Assembly (NCBI GenBank): GCA_014378155.1
Contig: JACMOF010000521.1
Coordinates: forward strand, 1-7,961
Source of the DNA: Caulobacter sp.
GTDB taxonomy: Bacteria; Pseudomonadota; Alphaproteobacteria; Caulobacterales; Caulobacteraceae
Direction: 5' to 3'
Length of the DNA stretch: 7,961 nucleotides
Position 1 is the stretch's first letter, and each line of letters begins with the position of its first letter. The position numbers and the translations under genes were made by a program. The notes below the pieces were generated by a model. That model made no database searches. It was not told where the DNA came from and saw only the letters and a program-made list of their open reading frames with translations. Below, in pieces: positions 1 through 6,228 of this stretch.

Positions 1-30
1 CCAGGCGTCCGATTTCGTTTCTCCGACAAT

Positions 31-71
31 CCTCTCACGCAGGGGGAGGTGGCCCGCAGGGCCGGAGGGGG
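31..71 (+). repeat. Palindromic repeat unit 1
   Basis: A weak first hairpin (CCTC 31-34 against GAGG 46-49) is followed by a perfect second hairpin, GGCCC-GCA-GGGCC at 51-63, and then a GGAGGGGG tail at 64-71. This is the plainest copy of the layout shared by all five units: a C-run/G-run hairpin, a GGC...GCC-type hairpin, then a G-rich tail. Confidence 0.6.
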
Positions 72-93
72 TCTACCGCGCTATCTGCCAATT

Positions 94-135
94 CCCTTCA
101 AGGGGAGGAGCCGCCCGCTTCGGGGGACGGAGGGG
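94..135 (+). repeat. Palindromic repeat unit 2
   Basis: The first hairpin is CCCT against AGGG (94-97 and 101-104) with loop TCA. The second is imperfect: CCG at 111-113 pairs with CGG at 128-130, and CCCG pairs with CGGG inside it around a CTT loop. The tail is GGAGGGG, at about 129-135. It has the same order of parts as unit 1 with a different stem sequence. Confidence 0.55.
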
Positions 136-163
136 TCTGCTCAGTTGGCCGGTAGGTCTCGCT

Positions 164-216
164 TCCTAAGAGGAGGTGGCCCGAAGAGCCCCGGCGGCTC
201 CGCCGCCTCGACCACC
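164..216 (+). repeat. Palindromic repeat unit 3 (degenerate)
   Basis: The first hairpin is TCCT-AAG-AGGA (164-174). GGTGGCCCGAAGAGCC follows at 175-190, matching the GGTGGCCCGCAGGGCC of unit 1 apart from two bases, so this is clearly a relative of unit 1. The tail has changed: it is replaced by another hairpin, CGGCGG (192-197) against CCGCCG (200-205), enclosed by an outer GGTGG (175-179)/CCACC (212-216) pair. Confidence 0.5.
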
Positions 217-221
217 CAAGT

Positions 222-268
222 CCTCTCCCCCCCCGTGGGGGAGGCGCTCGAGAAGCGACCGGTGGGGG
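222..268 (+). repeat. Palindromic repeat unit 4
   Basis: The first hairpin is a strong 7-bp stem, CTCCCCC (225-231) against GGGGGAG (237-243). The second is CGCT (245-248) against AGCG (254-257). The tail is GGTGGGGGAG at 261-270. It has the same arrangement as units 1-3, with the two stems built from different bases. Confidence 0.55.
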
Positions 269-312
269 AGTGTGGGGTCGACTCAGTCGGGTGGTGACCT
301 GCGCCGCTCACA

Positions 313-353
313 CCCCCTCCGTCGGCTTTGCCGACACTTCCCCTACGGGGAAG
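313..353 (-). repeat. Palindromic repeat unit 5, inverted
   Basis: Read on the minus strand this unit repeats the plan of units 1-4: CTTCCCC-GTA-GGGGAAG (353 down to 337), then GTCGGC-AAA-GCCGAC (335 down to 321), then GGAGGGGG. Both stems are perfect (7 and 6 bp). It is the best-preserved copy and the only one in this orientation, so the unit nearest alaS faces the other four. Confidence 0.6.
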
Positions 354-387
354 GATCTCAAGCCCCGGCCTGCACCCCAACGACCAA

Positions 388-415
388 CGTGGTTTCCACT
401 CCGCTTGAAACCGCG
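388..415 (+). promoter_or_regulatory. Hairpin / inverted repeat in the alaS leader
   Basis: GGTTTC at 391-396 and GAAACC at 407-412 form a perfect inverted repeat with a 10-nt spacer. The stem extends outward through one T-G wobble and two more pairs (388-390 with 413-415), giving 9 bp. It ends 56 bases before the alaS start and is unrelated to the G-rich repeats beside it. No T-run follows, so it is not a classical terminator. It could be an operator or a leader RNA structure; its role is unproven. Confidence 0.4.
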
Positions 416-471
416 CTATGCAGCCCCGACCTCCGGTTCGACCGGATCCAGTACGAACACCCGAGACGCCG

Positions 472-3126
472 ATGACCAGCCGACCCAGCCTGAACGAGAT
501 CCGCAGCACCTTTCTGAACTATTTCGGCGCGGCCGATCATGCGATCACGCCCTCGGCGCCGCTGGTGCCGCAGAACGATCCGACGCTGCTGTTCGTCAAT
601 GCCGGCATGGTGCCGTTCAAGAACGCCTTCACCGGCGCCGAGGCCCCGCCCTATCCGCGCGCCACCTCGTCGCAGAAGTGCGTCCGGGCCGGCGGCAAGC
701 ACAATGATCTCGACAATGTCGGCTACACCGCCCGCCACCACACCTTCTTCGAGATGCTCGGCAATTTCTCGTTCGGCGACTATTTCAAGGAACAGGCGAT
801 CACCCACGCCTGGACCTTGTTGACCCGCGAGTTTGGCCTGCCCAAGGATAAGCTGCTGGTCACCGTCTACCACACCGACGACGAGGCCGCCGACCTCTGG
901 AAGAAGATCGCGGGTCTGGATGACAGCCGCATCATCCGCATCGCCACCAACGACAATTTCTGGTCGATGGGCGATACCGGCCCCTGCGGCCCGTGCTCGG
1001 AAATCTTCTTCGACCACGGCGACCACATCCCCGGCGGCCCCCCCGGCAGCCCCGATGAGGACGGTGACCGGTTCATCGAAATCTGGAACCTGGTCTTCAT
1101 GCAGTTCGAGCAGATGGCCGGCGGCGAGCGCCTGTCGCTGCCCAAGCCCTCGATCGACACCGGTATGGGCCTGGAGCGCATCGCCGCCATCCTGCAGGGC
1201 GTGCACGACAATTACGACATCGACCTGTTCAGGGCCCTGATCGCCGCCAGCGTCGAGCTGACCGGGGTGAAGGCGCAAGGCGACCAGGCCCCGTCGCACC
1301 GGGTGATCGCTGACCATCTGCGCTCGTCCTCGTTCCTGCTGGCCGACGGCGTCACCCCCTCGAACGAAGGCCGCGGCTATGTGCTGCGCCGGATCATGCG
1401 CCGGGCCATGCGCCACGCCTATCTGCTGGGTGCGGGCGAGCCCTTGATGCACCGCCTGGCGCCGACCCTGGTGGCGCAGATGGGCCAGGCCTATCCCGAA
1501 CTGCGCCGCGCTGAGGCCTCTATCGTCGACACCCTGCGCCAGGAAGAGGAGCGTTTCCGCGTCACCCTGGGCCGCGGCATGGGCCTGCTCGACGACGCCA
1601 CCGCGGGCCTGACGGCCGGCGGCGTGCTGGACGGCGAGACCGCCTTCAAGCTCTACGACACCTACGGCTTCCCGCTCGACCTGACCCAGGACGCCGTGCG
1701 CGCCAAGGGCATCACCGTCGACACCGACGGCTTTGACGTGGCCATGGACCGCCAGCGCACGATGGCCCGCGCCAACTGGGCGGGCTCCGGCCAGACCGGG
1801 GCGGCCGCCGCCTGGTTCGGCGTCAAGGAACGTGCCGGCCCGACCCAGTTCACCGGCTATGACCACACCGAGACCACGGGCGTTGTGAAGGCGATCCTGA
1901 TCGACGGCGCGGAAACCGACGCCGCCACGGCGGGCACGACCGTCGAGGTCCTGCTCGACCGCACCGGCTTCTACGCCGAGAGCGGCGGCCAGGCCGGCGA
2001 CACCGGCGTGATCGAGGCGAACGGCGTCGAGAGCCGGGTGCTCGACACCCAGAAACAGGCCGGCGAGCTGTATGTGCACCGCGTCGAACTGGCCGGCCCG
2101 CTAAAGGTCGGCGATCAGGTCGTCGCTTCGGCGGACGCCGGCAAACGCGCCACCACCCGCGCCAACCACTCGGCCGCCCACCTGGTGCATGCCGCCCTGC
2201 ACCATGTCCTGGGCCCGCACGTGGCTCAAAAGGGCCAAATGGTCGATGGCGACCGCATGCGCTTCGACTTCAGCCACGGCGGCCCGCTGACCGCCGACGA
2301 GATCGAGCGCATCGAGGCCGAGGTCAATGAGGTGATCCGCCAGAACGCGCCCGCCGAGACCAAGGAAATGGCGCCCCAGGAGGCCATCGAGGCCGGCGCC
2401 ATCGCGCTGTTTGGCGAGAAATACGGCGACAGCGTCCGGGTCCTGACCCTGGGCAAGTCGCTGACCGAGGACGGCAAGGCCTATTCGGTCGAGCTGTGCG
2501 GCGGCACCCACGTGGCCCGCACCGGCGACATCGCCCTGTTCAAGATCGTCTCCGAGCAGGGAGTCGCGGCCGGCGTCCGGCGCATCGAGGCCCTGACCGG
2601 CGAGGCGGCCCGCCGCTTTCTGCTCGACCAGGCCGGCGTCGCCAAGGCCTTGGCCGACCAGTTCAAGGCTCCGGTCGCCGAGGTCGCCGCCCGGGTCGAC
2701 GCCCTGATCGCCGACCGCAAGCGCCTGGAGCGCGAATTGGCCGACGCCAAGAAGCAGCTCGCCCTGGGCGGCGGTTCGGGCGCGGCTTCGGGTCCAGAGG
2801 ACGTCGCGGGGACGGCCCTGATCGCTCGTGTCCTGGACGGCGTGGGCGGCAAGGAACTGCGCGGCGTAGCCGAGGAGTTCAAGAAACAGCTGACGTCCGG
2901 CGTCGTGGCCCTGGTGGGCACGAGTGATGGCAAGGCCGCCGTGACGGTCGCCGTCACCGCCGACCTGACGAGCCGGTTCAGCGCCGCCGAGCTTGCCAAG
3001 GCGGCCGTTCTGGCCATGGGCGGCCAGGGCGCGGGCGGCAAGGCCGACTTCGCCCAAGGCGGCGCGCCCGACGCGACTAAGGCCCAGGCGGGCCTGGACG
3101 CCATCAAGGCGGCGCTGGCAGGCTAA
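472..3126 (+). CDS. alaS: Alanyl-tRNA synthetase
   Basis: Cytosolic class II synthetase that charges tRNA-Ala with alanine and hydrolyses misacylated Ser/Gly-tRNA-Ala. The product is 884 residues, a normal length. Visible in order: the class II catalytic core with [21 protein letters not shown] starting at residue 77 and GDYFK to about 106 (motif 2 region); motif 3 [10 protein letters not shown] from 231; the editing-domain zinc ligands H566-x3-H570 and C676-x3-H680 (in LCGGTHV); a coiled-coil linker near 740-765; and a C-Ala (DHHA1) domain to the end, with [10 protein letters not shown]. The zinc-ligand positions fall close to those of E. coli AlaRS. I chose ATG 472, preceded by a weak GAGA at 463-466. 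An in-frame ATG at 418 would add 18 Pro/Arg-rich residues that do not look like AlaRS. The gene appears intact and faces the DUF1003 gene convergently. Confidence 0.97.
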   Translation: MTSRPSLNEIRSTFLNYFGAADHAITPSAPLVPQNDPTLLFVNAGMVPFKNAFTGAEAPPYPRATSSQKCVRAGGKHNDLDNVGYTARHHTFFEMLGNFSFGDYFKEQAITHAWTLLTREFGLPKDKLLVTVYHTDDEAADLWKKIAGLDDSRIIRIATNDNFWSMGDTGPCGPCSEIFFDHGDHIPGGPPGSPDEDGDRFIEIWNLVFMQFEQMAGGERLSLPKPSIDTGMGLERIAAILQGVHDNYDIDLFRALIAASVELTGVKAQGDQAPSHRVIADHLRSSSFLLADGVTPSNEGRGYVLRRIMRRAMRHAYLLGAGEPLMHRLAPTLVAQMGQAYPELRRAEASIVDTLRQEEERFRVTLGRGMGLLDDATAGLTAGGVLDGETAFKLYDTYGFPLDLTQDAVRAKGITVDTDGFDVAMDRQRTMARANWAGSGQTGAAAAWFGVKERAGPTQFTGYDHTETTGVVKAILIDGAETDAATAGTTVEVLLDRTGFYAESGGQAGDTGVIEANGVESRVLDTQKQAGELYVHRVELAGPLKVGDQVVASADAGKRATTRANHSAAHLVHAALHHVLGPHVAQKGQMVDGDRMRFDFSHGGPLTADEIERIEAEVNEVIRQNAPAETKEMAPQEAIEAGAIALFGEKYGDSVRVLTLGKSLTEDGKAYSVELCGGTHVARTGDIALFKIVSEQGVAAGVRRIEALTGEAARRFLLDQAGVAKALADQFKAPVAEVAARVDALIADRKRLERELADAKKQLALGGGSGAASGPEDVAGTALIARVLDGVGGKELRGVAEEFKKQLTSGVVALVGTSDGKAAVTVAVTADLTSRFSAAELAKAAVLAMGGQGAGGKADFAQGGAPDATKAQAGLDAIKAALAG

Positions 3127-3127
3127 A

Positions 3128-3229
3128 GCATTTTTCGAGCGAAGTGGTTGCGGTTCGCGCGAAGAAAAATGCGTCAAAACAAGAGATTAGAGCTCACGGC
3201 CTGACGCAGTCAGGTCGGGAAATGCTCTA
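3128..3229. repeat. Bipartite palindromic intergenic element between alaS and the DUF1003 gene
   Basis: Two nested palindromes lie side by side. The first has a perfect 9-bp outer stem, GCATTTTTC (3128-3136) against GAAAAATGC (3164-3172), with an inner GCGAA (3139-3143)/TTCGC (3154-3158) stem. The second has TAGAGC (3188-3193) against GCTCTA (3224-3229), enclosing CCTGAC-GCA-GTCAGG (3200-3214). The element begins one base after the alaS stop and ends on the last base of the opposing gene, which reads its TAG stop from GCTCTA. It resembles the roughly 100-bp RIME-like dispersed elements of alphaproteobacteria; that family link is from memory. It may also act as a transcription end for both genes. 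Confidence 0.7.
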
Positions 3230-3832
3230 TGGCCTTTGGCGACGTTCCCATGAGGTCGCTCCGGCGCTGTCAGGACTGCCCAGGCCGCTGCCGCCGGCCT
3301 GCTCTTCGATGGAGGCGGCGACGACTTGGGGATCGGCGGGCTTGGCCATGTCTTCGGACTCGGTGTCCACCCGGTCGGCGATGTTGGGCGCGTCGCGCCT
3401 CAGTTCCTCAAGGAGCTGAATGATCTTGGCGCTTTTCTTGTCGGCCAGCAGCGCCAGCTGCAGGGTCAGTTGGGCGCGGCGGTCGGCAAGCTGGTCCTCG
3501 CGCCTCTGGGTCACCAGGATCAGGATCGCCACCAGCAGGGCGGCCAGGGTGGCGGCCAATTCCAGCCAGGCGAATGACGGTTGATCGACCCGGCCGCCCC
3601 CGCGCCACGCCGCCAAGCCCGCCCAGCCTGCGATCACCACGGTCAGAAAGACGGCGGCGGCGGGCCGGCCGAGCCGCTCTGTGGCGCTGTCGATCAACCG
3701 CTGAAGGCTGCTGGCCCGCCGGTAATGGTCGCGATGAAGGCAGGCGACGGCCTCGACCGTATCAACCTCATGGTCGGCGAGGCCATCGGCGGCGCGATGG
3801 GATGGTCCACCCGGACCCTCGGTGTCGGCCAT
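3227..3832 (-). CDS. DUF1003 family membrane protein
   Basis: This 201-residue protein of unknown function is expected in the inner membrane. It has a hydrophilic N-terminus, two predicted membrane segments (about residues 57-76 and 89-107) and then a charged stretch, TQRREDQLADRRAQLTLQLA from residue 108, leading into KSAKIIQLLEELRRD. That combination of two helices plus a Q-R-x-x-D/RRA-type amphipathic segment is what I recognise as DUF1003. The low-affinity iron permease family has a similar layout but fits less well. The C-terminal 50 residues are polar and look disordered. ATG 3832 has a GGGAG Shine-Dalgarno nine bases upstream (3842-3846), which is itself inside a hairpin. The stop codon is supplied by the repeat element next to alaS. 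The gene appears monocistronic. Confidence 0.8.
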   Translation of the reverse strand: MADTEGPGGPSHRAADGLADHEVDTVEAVACLHRDHYRRASSLQRLIDSATERLGRPAAAVFLTVVIAGWAGLAAWRGGGRVDQPSFAWLELAATLAALLVAILILVTQRREDQLADRRAQLTLQLALLADKKSAKIIQLLEELRRDAPNIADRVDTESEDMAKPADPQVVAASIEEQAGGSGLGSPDSAGATSWERRQRP

Positions 3833-3840
3833 CGTCTGTA

Positions 3841-3862
3841 TCTCCCTGGGCAGCCCGGGAGA
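3841..3862 (-). promoter_or_regulatory. Hairpin masking the Shine-Dalgarno of the DUF1003 gene
   Basis: On the minus-strand RNA, UCUCCC (3862-3857) pairs with GGGAGA (3846-3841), and GGG (3856-3854) pairs with CCC (3850-3848). The loop is CUG and there is one bulged A at 3847. The 9-bp, mostly G/C stem contains the whole GGGAG ribosome-binding sequence (3846-3842), which sits at the right distance from ATG 3832. If it folds, it should reduce translation initiation. The pairing is seen directly; the regulatory role is inferred. Confidence 0.5.
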
Positions 3863-3952
3863 CTGTCAGTCACCGCAACGGCGCCCGTTGCTCATCGTTC
3901 CCGCTCACCAGATCTCGCGAGGTGTTCAGCAAAACCTAGGTCAAGCGAGCTG

Positions 3953-3970
3953 CCGCCCAAGCCTTGGCGG
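3953..3970 (-). terminator. Possible terminator hairpin after the AEC permease gene
   Basis: CCGCC and AA (3953-3957, 3959-3960) pair with TT and GGCGG (3964-3970), with one bulged C at 3958 and a 3-nt loop, giving a 7-bp hairpin 20 bases beyond the permease stop. No T-run follows on the minus strand, so it may only be a mRNA 3' structure. A TTGACC at 3944-3939 (minus strand) could be a -35 box for the DUF1003 gene, but I see no matching -10. Confidence 0.3.
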
Positions 3971-3989
3971 TAACGGACGTTTCGCGGAT

Positions 3990-4973
3990 CTAGCGGACCA
4001 GAACCCGTTCCAGCAGGATCGCCGCGACCGACAGGGTGACGCAGGAGGCGGCCGTGGTCAGGGCCACGATCCGCGCCCCGCCGCGTTCGAACACACTGTA
4101 GGCCTTGGTCTGGATGAACACATTGACCGCCGTCGGGGTGGCGGCCATCAGTGTCGCGCCAAGGCGGAAGATCAGCGGCGCGTCGACCAGGCCGGTGGCG
4201 AACCAAGTGGCGATGGGCAAGAGGATCAGCTTGGCCACGGCGGCGACGACGATTGGGCCCCAGCGCGGGATCGGGGCCGGTTCCTCGGTGGGGGGATCGG
4301 AAGGAACACCGGCGGCCGGCAGGCCCGTCAGGCCCAGCGCCACGCCCAAGGCGACCAAGGCCGCGGGGCTACCCGAGGCCGCTGCGGCGCCAACCGCGCG
4401 ATCCAGCACGTCGGGCAGGCGCAGGGCAAGGAGGGCCATGGCGGTGCCGGTGATGGCGGCCAGCACGATCGGATTGCGCAAGGCCTGCATCAGCGAGCGC
4501 CAGGTCGAGCGTCCGCCGGCCCAGCCCAGCAGGCCTACGCCGATGGCCGCAACGACCACGAAATCGACAGCCACAACGCCCGCCGACACGCGGGCGGCCT
4601 CGGGGCCAAGCACGGCGGCGGCGATCGGCAGGCCCAGGAAGGCGCTGTTGCCCAGGCTCGCCGACAAGGCGCCCCCGGCCCGTTCCTCACGGGTCCAGCG
4701 GAGCGCGACGCCCAGAGCGACCATCAAGGCCACCACCAGCAAGGCGCAGGCGCCATAGGCCGACAGCCCCAGGGTCAGGGCGCGATCGGGGATACCGACC
4801 CGCGACAGCGAATGGATGAGCAGGGCGGGAAAGCCGATCCAGTAGACATAGCTCGACAGGCCGGTCGACATCCGGGCGTCGAACAGCCGCAGCCGCGCCA
4901 GGGTGACCCCGGCCGCGACCAGCAGGAAGAAGGGCAGCACCCGCTGCGGCACGTCGAACAGCAGGGGGATCAA
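3990..4973 (-). CDS. AEC family transporter (auxin efflux carrier-like permease)
   Basis: A 327-residue, very hydrophobic inner-membrane protein of the auxin efflux carrier family, whose bacterial members export or exchange small organic acids and related solutes. The substrate here cannot be told from sequence. Family landmarks: SSYVYWIGFPALL (about 40-52), ASLGNSAFLGLPIAA (105-119), LRNPIVLAAITG (165-176), a central hydrophilic Pro-rich linker (218-238) and AKLILLPIATW followed by MAATPTAVNVFIQTKAY (247-292). This matches the usual two bundles of five helices. The start is uncertain: TTG at 4973 is the only option that keeps helix 1 with a short N-terminus, but it has no clear Shine-Dalgarno. 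A TAG lies in frame 18 bases upstream, and GTG 4952 is an alternative. It lies 100 bases downstream of the DUF2939 gene, so co-transcription is possible. Confidence 0.85.
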   Translation of the reverse strand: MIPLLFDVPQRVLPFFLLVAAGVTLARLRLFDARMSTGLSSYVYWIGFPALLIHSLSRVGIPDRALTLGLSAYGACALLVVALMVALGVALRWTREERAGGALSASLGNSAFLGLPIAAAVLGPEAARVSAGVVAVDFVVVAAIGVGLLGWAGGRSTWRSLMQALRNPIVLAAITGTAMALLALRLPDVLDRAVGAAAASGSPAALVALGVALGLTGLPAAGVPSDPPTEEPAPIPRWGPIVVAAVAKLILLPIATWFATGLVDAPLIFRLGATLMAATPTAVNVFIQTKAYSVFERGGARIVALTTAASCVTLSVAAILLERVLVR

Positions 4974-5073
4974 GGCGCTACCAGGAAGCTACGGGACGAT
5001 GACACGCGGCGGTCTCCGCCCAGGTGGGCCGCAGGTCGATACCATTGGCGGCGGCCGGCGGTCTAGCGCCCGA

Positions 5074-5652
5074 TCAGCGCTCGTCTTGCGGCAGGCGCAC
5101 ATGCACCAGCTTCCACTCGAACAGCTTGCCGCGCTGGAAAGTGAAGACCGTGGTCTTGTCCGCCGCATCGGGCCGTTTGACGGCGATCCGCACGCGGTTG
5201 GGATCCCAGTAGGCGATGGCGGCGTGCGGTCCGGTGACGGCGGCCTTGGCCTTGTCCATGGCGGTGACGGGCTTGGCGGCGGCGGTCGGCGCCATGCCCG
5301 GCGGATAGCCGCGGGTCAGGGCCGACAGCCCCGCGACGGTCAGATAGCGATCCACCTTCGGCTCGCGCGGCGCGATCGGCTCGATGGCCCGCTTGAAGAC
5401 CCCCAGCGGGTCGCGCCAGATCGACGGCGGTTCGGCCGGCGCCACGGCGGCGGGCTCGGCGTCGTTCAACTCGCTGGTGAGGCTGCGACGCACCGCGGGA
5501 AAATCGACCAGTTCGCTGATCGCTTGCACGTCCTCGTACTGGGCGGCGGCCTTGAGGGCGCGAAAGGCAAACCAGGGTGCGGTGGCGAAGGCGGCGGCGA
5601 AGACGAAGATCGCCAGGACCACCAGGTCCCACAGCCGTTTCTGAAAGGTCAT
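5074..5652 (-). CDS. DUF2939 family protein, membrane-anchored, unknown function
   Basis: A 192-residue protein with one N-terminal membrane segment (residues 9-30, no lipobox), so it is probably anchored in the inner membrane with the rest in the periplasm. The segment after it, FRALKAAAQYEDVQAISELV followed by DFPAVRRSL (30-58), is the DUF2939 signature as I know it. The C-terminus RIAVKRPD...FTFQRGKLFEWKLVHVRLP also fits the end of that family. An Ala/Pro-rich stretch in the middle (about 65-80) looks like a linker. ATG 5652 has only a G-rich GGGGGCG upstream as a weak ribosome site. The gene is divergent from the arsC remnant and upstream of the permease gene. No biochemical role is known to me, and the context does not suggest one. 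Confidence 0.8.
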   Translation of the reverse strand: MTFQKRLWDLVVLAIFVFAAAFATAPWFAFRALKAAAQYEDVQAISELVDFPAVRRSLTSELNDAEPAAVAPAEPPSIWRDPLGVFKRAIEPIAPREPKVDRYLTVAGLSALTRGYPPGMAPTAAAKPVTAMDKAKAAVTGPHAAIAYWDPNRVRIAVKRPDAADKTTVFTFQRGKLFEWKLVHVRLPQDER

Positions 5653-5720
5653 CGCCGCCCCCGCGCGAAGAAGGTTAACGCCAGCATAGACACCCTAATC
5701 CCCGGCGCGCCGCAAGGCTT

Positions 5721-5735
5721 CTCGCGCCACGCGAG
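5721..5735. promoter_or_regulatory. Perfect short inverted repeat in the divergent intergenic region
   Basis: CTCGCG-CCA-CGCGAG is a perfect 6-bp inverted repeat in the gap between the DUF2939 gene (-) and the arsC remnant (+). An 8-bp palindrome GGCGCGCC lies just before it at 5704-5711. Its place between two divergent starts would suit an operator, but short G/C palindromes are common by chance in DNA this rich in G and C. Confidence 0.25.
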
Positions 5736-5851
5736 CATGGGATTTCAGACAGTACGCCCGCAAACACCGACCTGCCTTGCCAGACCGCTCCAATCCATCG
5801 AAATCGTCAATGCGCCGCGACCCGCCTTGTCCCTCAATTGAAAGCGATCCT

Positions 5852-6209
5852 GTGTCCGAAGCTGACTTCCCTATCGTCATCTTCCACAACCGCAGCCTGC
5901 GGGACCTCGCGCAACGTCGTGGCCATCGTCGAGGCGGCGGGCTATGCGCCGACGGTCGTCGAGTATCTGAGCGTCGGCTGGACGGGCGACCAATTGCGCG
6001 ACCTGTCGGCTCGGGCGGGGGCGTGTCTCCGCGACCTGTTGCGCGAGATGGGCGCCCCGGCCGGCGAGCTGGGCTTGGCGGACGGGACGGCGACCGAAGA
6101 TCAGATCCTGGAGGCGACGGTCGCTACCCCCATCCTGGTCGATCGACCGATCGACACCTTCAGCAAGGAAGACGGCGAAATCGTCGTGCCATGTTCCTCG
6201 CGTCGCTGA
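5852..6209 (+). pseudogene. arsC: Broken arsenate reductase (ArsC, glutaredoxin-dependent type)
   Basis: ArsC reduces arsenate to arsenite in the cytosol. Here the start, from GTG 5852, reads VSEADFPIVIFHNRS, the expected first strand and loop. After one surplus base near 5897 the next frame reads CGTSRNVVAIVEAAGYAPTV and continues through LRDLLREMGAPAGELGLAD to PILVDRPI. Repaired, the catalytic Cys would be residue 16. From RPI it jumps via D-T straight to FSKEDGEIVV, whereas E. coli ArsC has about 27 residues between these points, including the LCRPSE segment with the third catalytic Arg. So there is a +1 frameshift and a separate in-frame loss of about 25 codons, and the C-terminus is short and odd (PCSSRR). 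A TTG at 5838 in the second frame could give a product with the Cys but without the first strand. Activity is unlikely. Confidence 0.8.
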
Positions 6210-6228
6210 TCTTCCGGGCGGCGCGGCC

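Larger units (their letters stand above)
1..471. other. Gene-free region upstream of alaS, packed with palindromic repeats
   Basis: No coding region is supported here. The open frames that cross this stretch are short, run through the repeats in several frames at once and resemble no family I recognise. What it holds is a run of five degenerate two-hairpin repeat units (about 31-353), a separate hairpin at 388-415 and the alaS leader. The gene upstream of the window is not visible. I could not find a convincing -35/-10 pair for alaS in 354-471, so its promoter may lie within or before the repeats. Confidence 0.7.

Noticed and set aside
31..353. CRISPR array
   Set aside because: The units are palindromic, diverged, irregularly spaced and not all in one orientation. 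There are no identical repeats with uniform spacers and no cas genes.
418..471. Longer alaS start at ATG 418
   Set aside because: The extra 18 residues are Pro/Arg-rich and unlike the AlaRS N-terminus, and no ribosome site precedes 418. [18 protein letters not shown] from 472 matches the usual start.
358..2079. 573-residue open frame on the minus strand opposite alaS
   Set aside because: It is a shadow of the alaS reading frame in G/C-rich DNA. Its composition is Gly/Ala/Val/His/Arg-rich without any recognisable domain, and alaS on the other strand is certain.
2101..3177. 358-residue minus-strand open frame opposite the 3' part of alaS
   Set aside because: It is another antisense shadow with low-complexity composition, and it would run through the palindromic element at its start.
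3822..5066. 414-residue plus-strand open frame opposite the AEC permease
   Set aside because: It is rich in Gly, Gln, Asp and Arg with no domain, which is typical of the antisense of a hydrophobic membrane protein. The permease on the minus strand has clear family motifs.
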